The notes under the pieces are model-generated. The model was not told the origin of the DNA, made no database searches, and saw only the letters and a program-made list of their open reading frames with translations. A stretch of 23,940 bases of DNA, from positions 1-23,940 of the forward strand of contig JADRCO010000978.1 in NCBI GenBank assembly GCA_021464525.1, in the 5' to 3' direction. The DNA is from Rhizophagus sp. LPA8_4_AMF (taxonomy: Eukaryota > Glomeromycota > Glomeromycetes > Glomerales > Glomeraceae). Position 1 is the stretch's first letter. Every line of letters begins with the position of its first letter. A program made the position numbers and the translations under genes. Shown piece after piece: positions 20,299 to 23,940 of the stretch.

Positions 20299-20922
20299 TT
20301 ACATGTTACGTATTCCATATCTAAAATTTAAAACCAACATATAAACATCTTTTTCTGGGTCCTGAGTCATCCCATAAATTTCATGATTTATTTTAATCTA
20401 TAAATATAATACATTATTTAGTAGAATTTAAAATTTCAAATTATCATTAAATAATAAAATTACCTCATTTAAGAATTCTAATGTAATATTTTTTGAATTA
20501 TTTAAACTTTTCAGAGCTACGACTAAATAAGGGACAGATCGTTCCCAATTTTGACTTTTATTATCCCACTCGTCTATACGTCCATCAATCCAAATTGCTC
20601 TGTACAGTTTGCTAGAACTGTTTTCTTTAACATGTTTAATATCGTAAAATCTATCATAAGGGATCCATTCTAATACACCTGTTATTCCACCATGTGATGA
20701 TAATTGAGTATTTTCAATAAATTTATCAACATCATTATTACCACTGGTCCAATTCTTGAAATTTTGTTGAAACCGTTTTGTATTACATATACATTTACAC
20801 TCTTTGCATATTTCGTTCAATTCTTCTTTAACACGTTTAACATGTGTAACATGCGATTTTCTAATTAACTTCTTAAGTTTCTTAAGCTTCTTAATCCTTT
20901 TGATAAGAGAACGCATTGACAT
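20299..20922 (-). CDS. Truncated TKL-like protein kinase, N-lobe only, two exons
   Basis: Exon 1 (20464-20922) starts at the first ATG and encodes 153 residues: a Lys/Leu-rich front ('KRIKKLKKLKKLIRK'), a Cys cluster ('CKECKCIC'), 'RFQQNFKNWTSGNNDVDKFI', 'LEWIPYDRFYDI', 'YRAIWIDGRIDEWD' and 'VVALKSLNNSKNITLEFLNE', with the beta-3 Lys present. A 66-bp intron (20398-20463; GTAATT..TTATAG) follows in phase 0. Exon 2 (20299-20397) adds 32 residues, 'IKINHEIYGMTQDPEKDVYM' and a short tail, then TAA. The total is 185 residues. Family members are several hundred residues long and include the catalytic HRD and DFG/DLG motifs; these are absent. The glycine-rich loop is also lost ('KENSSSKLY' where relatives have GGF.KVY). 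It is either an early pseudogene or a non-catalytic kinase fragment. The donor site matches that of the relic at 6620-7735. Confidence 0.65.
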
Positions 20923-22081
20923 TTTTTCAACTAAGATTTATAAAAAGGCGAAATAAGAAATTAAAAAATTTTCATTATTTCAGATTTTTTTTTTTTTATT
21001 GAGGAAAACCCGAAAAAAGAATTTAATTTCAGCCAAGTACACCATATACAGTCATATGTACAATTACGTATTTATATTTGCTGATCAACCTGTTTGTAAA
21101 CTGTAACACCCAAAATATTGACTTTTAACGGTTTACTTAAAATAAATATATTATGTACTCGGGTTTTGCATTGAATTACAAATTTCGAATTTTTCGAATC
21201 TCTTTAAGGTAAACCACTAATATTCTATGCATAGTATCCTATATTGTTAAAATATATAATAACCTAGATACTTTACTTTACAGTGAGGGTGTTTTACAGT
21301 TTATTTAATATTATAAATGAGATAATAATACTATAAATGAGATAAATTAAGATTATTACTCAACCGTAACCCTTAATTCAAAATTTCCTTTCTCAATAAT
21401 TTTTTTTACATTTATTCATTGTATAATGACAAAAAAAAAAAATATACAGTATTTGTAAATTCTTTCTATTGTTTCTATCTCTTTATTAGTTTACCCACTT
21501 AAATGGTCCATTTCTACCAAATTAAGAAAGAAATTTCCCAATTATTCGTTTCTATATAATCCCAGCAAGAATTTGACACGAAAACATTGGTTAACGTCGA
21601 ACCTATTGAGAACTCTGTAAAATAACCATATACAAATAAATTCTTTTATTTACTCTTCATATATGTTATTTGTGTCGTAGAGAAAATATATTACTTAATA
21701 TGTCAAGTTTATTGTGGCTTATATCGCTTCTGATTTTCTTGTATCACATTTTGCACAGCACAACAAAAACATTTTGTAAATCGCAAATTTGTTGATCATC
21801 TGCATTGACGAGTATAGATTCGCATTATTGATCAAATCCTCTATTTATAGATTTCATATTTCTAGAGTCCATTCAACACGCCTTTATTTATTATTACTTT
21901 TAAAATGGCTGATTATTAATATATCTTTATTGGAATATTTCATTCGATTTTCGTTTTTAAAGTTTATTAAATAAAAACATTAACTAGTTAAATTTTCCTC
22001 CTAAAAATAACTTATAGTAGCTCAACCTTTACCAATGAAAGTTATGTAATTATGACCGTATATCAGGATTAACGATACCCA
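20923..22081. other. Intergenic region upstream of the kinase-like gene
   Basis: No gene is recognised. A 10-T run lies near 20990, and a doubled word ACTATAAATGAGATAA/ATTATAAATGAGATAA lies near 21310-21347. The 61-codon ORF at 21789 has no recognisable content. The promoter of the minus-strand kinase-like gene would lie at the left edge of this stretch; no defined motif is visible. Confidence 0.4.
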
Positions 22082-22118
22082 TGACTTTTACTTAGAAAAG
22101 TCACCTGCAGGCCGCAGG
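22082..22118. repeat. Two adjacent short hairpins, GC-rich
   Basis: TGACTTTT (22082-22089) pairs with AAAAGTCA (22096-22103) around a 6-base loop. CCTGC (22104-22108) pairs with GCAGG (22114-22118) around AGGCC. The two stems abut with no gap and are followed by GTAGGGATTTTTC. The block stands out from AT-rich flanks and resembles the end of a dispersed repeat or a structured RNA. Confidence 0.6.
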
Positions 22119-22613
22119 GTAGGGATTTTTCTTTAACACTAGGCGTGTATAAAAAATTAAAACACTTCATATACCAAATCTTTTCATATTACTAACGTTT
22201 TTATCATATATACTGTACTTATTTTCAATGAAATAAAATTGATCATTTATTACTAAAAAAAAATATATAGAAAATGACTTATAACACTTATAACAAAAAA
22301 CAAATATGTTTTTATTTATAAAAATGATTTATACCTATTTAGAATTATTTATCGTCAATCATTTATTATGCCAATTTTCAGATTATTATTATTTTTTTCT
22401 AAAATTGTGACACGCTAACGTGAAATTACGAATATGCAGTATATATTAGTTTGTTTAATGTCGGAATCTAAGGTAATTCACTTTAATAAAATGAAATGTT
22501 CAATATATTCCTGAAATAAAATTAAAAAAAAAATACTTGGTTAATTGGTTTGCAAAACTGTGATATTAGGTAATGTCTCCAAAGTATAATTGTGGGTTGT
22601 CTAGAAAATGAAA
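22119..22613. other. AT-rich spacer, no gene seen
   Basis: No ORF or known RNA; runs of A and T only. Confidence 0.35.
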
Positions 22614-22723
22614 TGTCACGGGTGATGATGATCTACCAGAATCCGGGCAGGGTTAGAAATGATTTCGCCCTAATGCTGGTAGGGGATGATCACCGCTAGC
22701 GAAATTTAGAAAAATCTCGCGAG
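22614..22723. repeat. GC-rich multi-stem structured element
   Basis: GGTGAT (22621-22626) can pair with ATCACC (22689-22694), CTACCAG (22633-22639) with CTGGTAG (22676-22682), and GGGC (22645-22648) with GCCC (22667-22670). This gives one long interrupted hairpin. It is followed by the palindromes CGCTAGCG (22694-22701) and CTCGCGAG (22716-22723), whose GCGA/TCGC parts can form a second stem. Neither strand codes for protein. It may be a structured non-coding RNA, or a foldback or SINE-like repeat. A GTGATGA box-C-like word occurs, but no D box. Confidence 0.6.
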
Positions 22724-22730
22724 GAAAATT

Positions 22731-23774
22731 ACTCACGATATTAATTATTTATTGTGTATATAATATAAATATATCTCAAGAATGTATATGTATATAAATT
22801 GTTTCCTTTTTGGGTCTTCTTTAGCAAAAGTACTGTAGGTACTAATAAATGCAGGTTAAATGGTACGGAGTAATACCTCCCGAGTCTCGACTTGCAACCA
22901 TAATTACCATGCATGCTTTGTTTGTTTACCTTTTACAATCCTATTATATTAACCACTCAATACGGCACTTTCACTAACTCAAAAGAATTTGTAGGCCAAT
23001 GGCTCATAGTTCTCCTCAGGACGTTAATCTCATAACATAACGTCGAGTTGTTTTGTAAAAAAATACGTCCTCTTTTGCACAGAAAAGGCAATGAGCGACC
23101 AAAATAACATGAACCTTACGAGATATTTATTACTATTGACGATTGATTTTATTTAACCGTATTATTATATTTAACATCATTCAACAATATAATTATTGAC
23201 AAAAAAAAGAGTAATTACAAGATTAAAATACATTTAAAGTTGTTATTCAATGACGACGTCCAAGGTCACAAAAGGTTTGTATAGGCATTTCTTTAAAATT
23301 TATTAAAAGTTTAAATTATTTATAAATTAAATACATATTAAATATTGTTCTTCCATAAAATTAGAATGGTTTTTCACGCAAAGTATTATTAACTAAAAGG
23401 CATGATTATCGTCTTCGATTCTTTTAGTATTAGGAGAATTACATCTTAATTGAATCAATTCATGGATTAAGAATAGAAGAATTATGAAAAGTTTTTTTGG
23501 TTAGTCTCGCTCAATCAATGCCATCGAAAGATGTGTCGATAAATATATAAATAAAGATTTTGATTTTAGACGGTCGAAATAAATTATTATTGATAATCTT
23601 ATGAAAATTTGTCGATTGCATTATTCTCGCGTGATATTAACGTTATCTCTCATATTGAAAGTAGCACAACATAATCAAACATATCTATATTTTCTTTCAA
23701 TTGCATGCATCTGCATCACATGATCATATCACAAAATCTAAAATTATTTTCCGTGATACAAAGGGGTTACGGTA
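22731..23774. other. Intergenic region, no gene seen
   Basis: AT-rich, all frames broken. No recognisable RNA gene or terminal repeats. Confidence 0.4.
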
Positions 23775-23861
23775 CATTTCGCCGAAATCCATTTCACCGA
23801 ATTTGTCCATTTCACCGAATTCATTTCACCGAATTCGAATTTCAATGGACATTTCGCCGAA
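23775..23861. repeat. Five copies of CATTTCRCCGAA
   Basis: Copies start at 23775, 23790, 23808, 23822 and 23850, all in the same orientation with spacings of 14 to 28 bp. Two have CGCCGAA and the middle three have CACCGAA. The overlapping 61-codon ORF merely translates the repeat (ISPK/ISPN) and is not a gene. Similar 'TTTCGCCGAA' arrays occur as dispersed repeats in several eukaryote genomes. Confidence 0.85.
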
Positions 23862-23940
23862 AATGGTAGCGATTAACATGTTATGAAAATATTCATCGCG
23901 TAATGATAATAAAAAAATAATTTTTAGAGATCTTTTTTTT

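Noticed and set aside
21789-21974. 61-codon ORF
   Set aside because: Hydrophobic, AT-driven composition with no recognised domain or splice context.
22621-22694. tRNA or C/D-box snoRNA
   Set aside because: No anticodon arm, T-loop GTTCRA or D box (CTGA) fits, although a box-C-like GTGATGA is present.
22621-22694. TPP riboswitch
   Set aside because: The conserved CTGAGA and the second-helix motif are absent.
23701-23886. 61-codon ORF with repeated ISPK/ISPN
   Set aside because: It is simply the translation of the CATTTCRCCGAA repeat.

Overview
The window looks like nuclear DNA of a fungus, most likely an arbuscular mycorrhizal fungus (Glomeromycotina, Rhizophagus-like). It is very AT-rich, has short GT-AG introns (one of 66 bp can be placed exactly), and is dominated by decayed transposons. 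It also carries several fragments of the kinase type that is hugely expanded in these fungi, with the recurring wording 'IPYDRFYDI..', 'RAIWIDG.I..WD', 'VALKSLNNSKNITLEFLNE' and 'KECWDSDPYKRST'. The taxon is an inference from these protein signatures; no rRNA or other marker is present.

Layout. (1) 3-1793, plus strand: the 3' part of a gene for a Gln/His/Asn/Pro-rich protein with an Arg/Ser-rich tail. It is the only long intact coding region, and its 5' end lies outside the window. (2) 1794-5279: non-coding, with a 267-bp MITE-like element (2354-2620) and a degenerate repeat block near 4.5-4.9 kb. (3) 5280-7735, minus strand: an unrecognised broken gene followed upstream by a broken protein-kinase gene covering both kinase lobes. 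(4) 7736-10.4 kb: AT-rich DNA without genes, except two clusters of a 10-bp repeat (TGGCTATGTA). (5) 10.4-17.5 kb, plus strand: a transposon graveyard. In order it holds a Ty3/Gypsy pol remnant, a LINE reverse-transcriptase remnant, unassigned ORF pieces, a Helitron Rep fragment, an integrase-like fragment, further unassigned pieces, a hAT transposase fragment, and a middle Helitron fragment. The two Helitron pieces are collinear and separated by foreign fragments, which suggests nested insertion. (6) 17.7-19.2 kb: inverted repeats and a 261-bp pogo/Tigger-like MITE flanked by TA. (7) 20087-20922, minus strand: a short two-exon kinase-like gene containing only the kinase N-lobe, followed by a second, more decayed copy of the same N-lobe. 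(8) 20.9-23.9 kb: non-coding, with GC-rich hairpin structures at 22.08 kb and 22.62-22.72 kb and a cluster of five CATTTCRCCGAA motifs at 23.78-23.86 kb.

No operon or pathway joins these genes. The kinase fragments are relics of one expanded family, and the rest is mobile-element debris around one probable housekeeping-type RNA-related gene. No tRNA, rRNA or CRISPR array was recognised. I found no clear new biological system. The most useful leads are the N-lobe-only kinase gene, the unrecognised gene at 5.3-6.5 kb and the structured non-coding elements near 22.1 and 22.6 kb.
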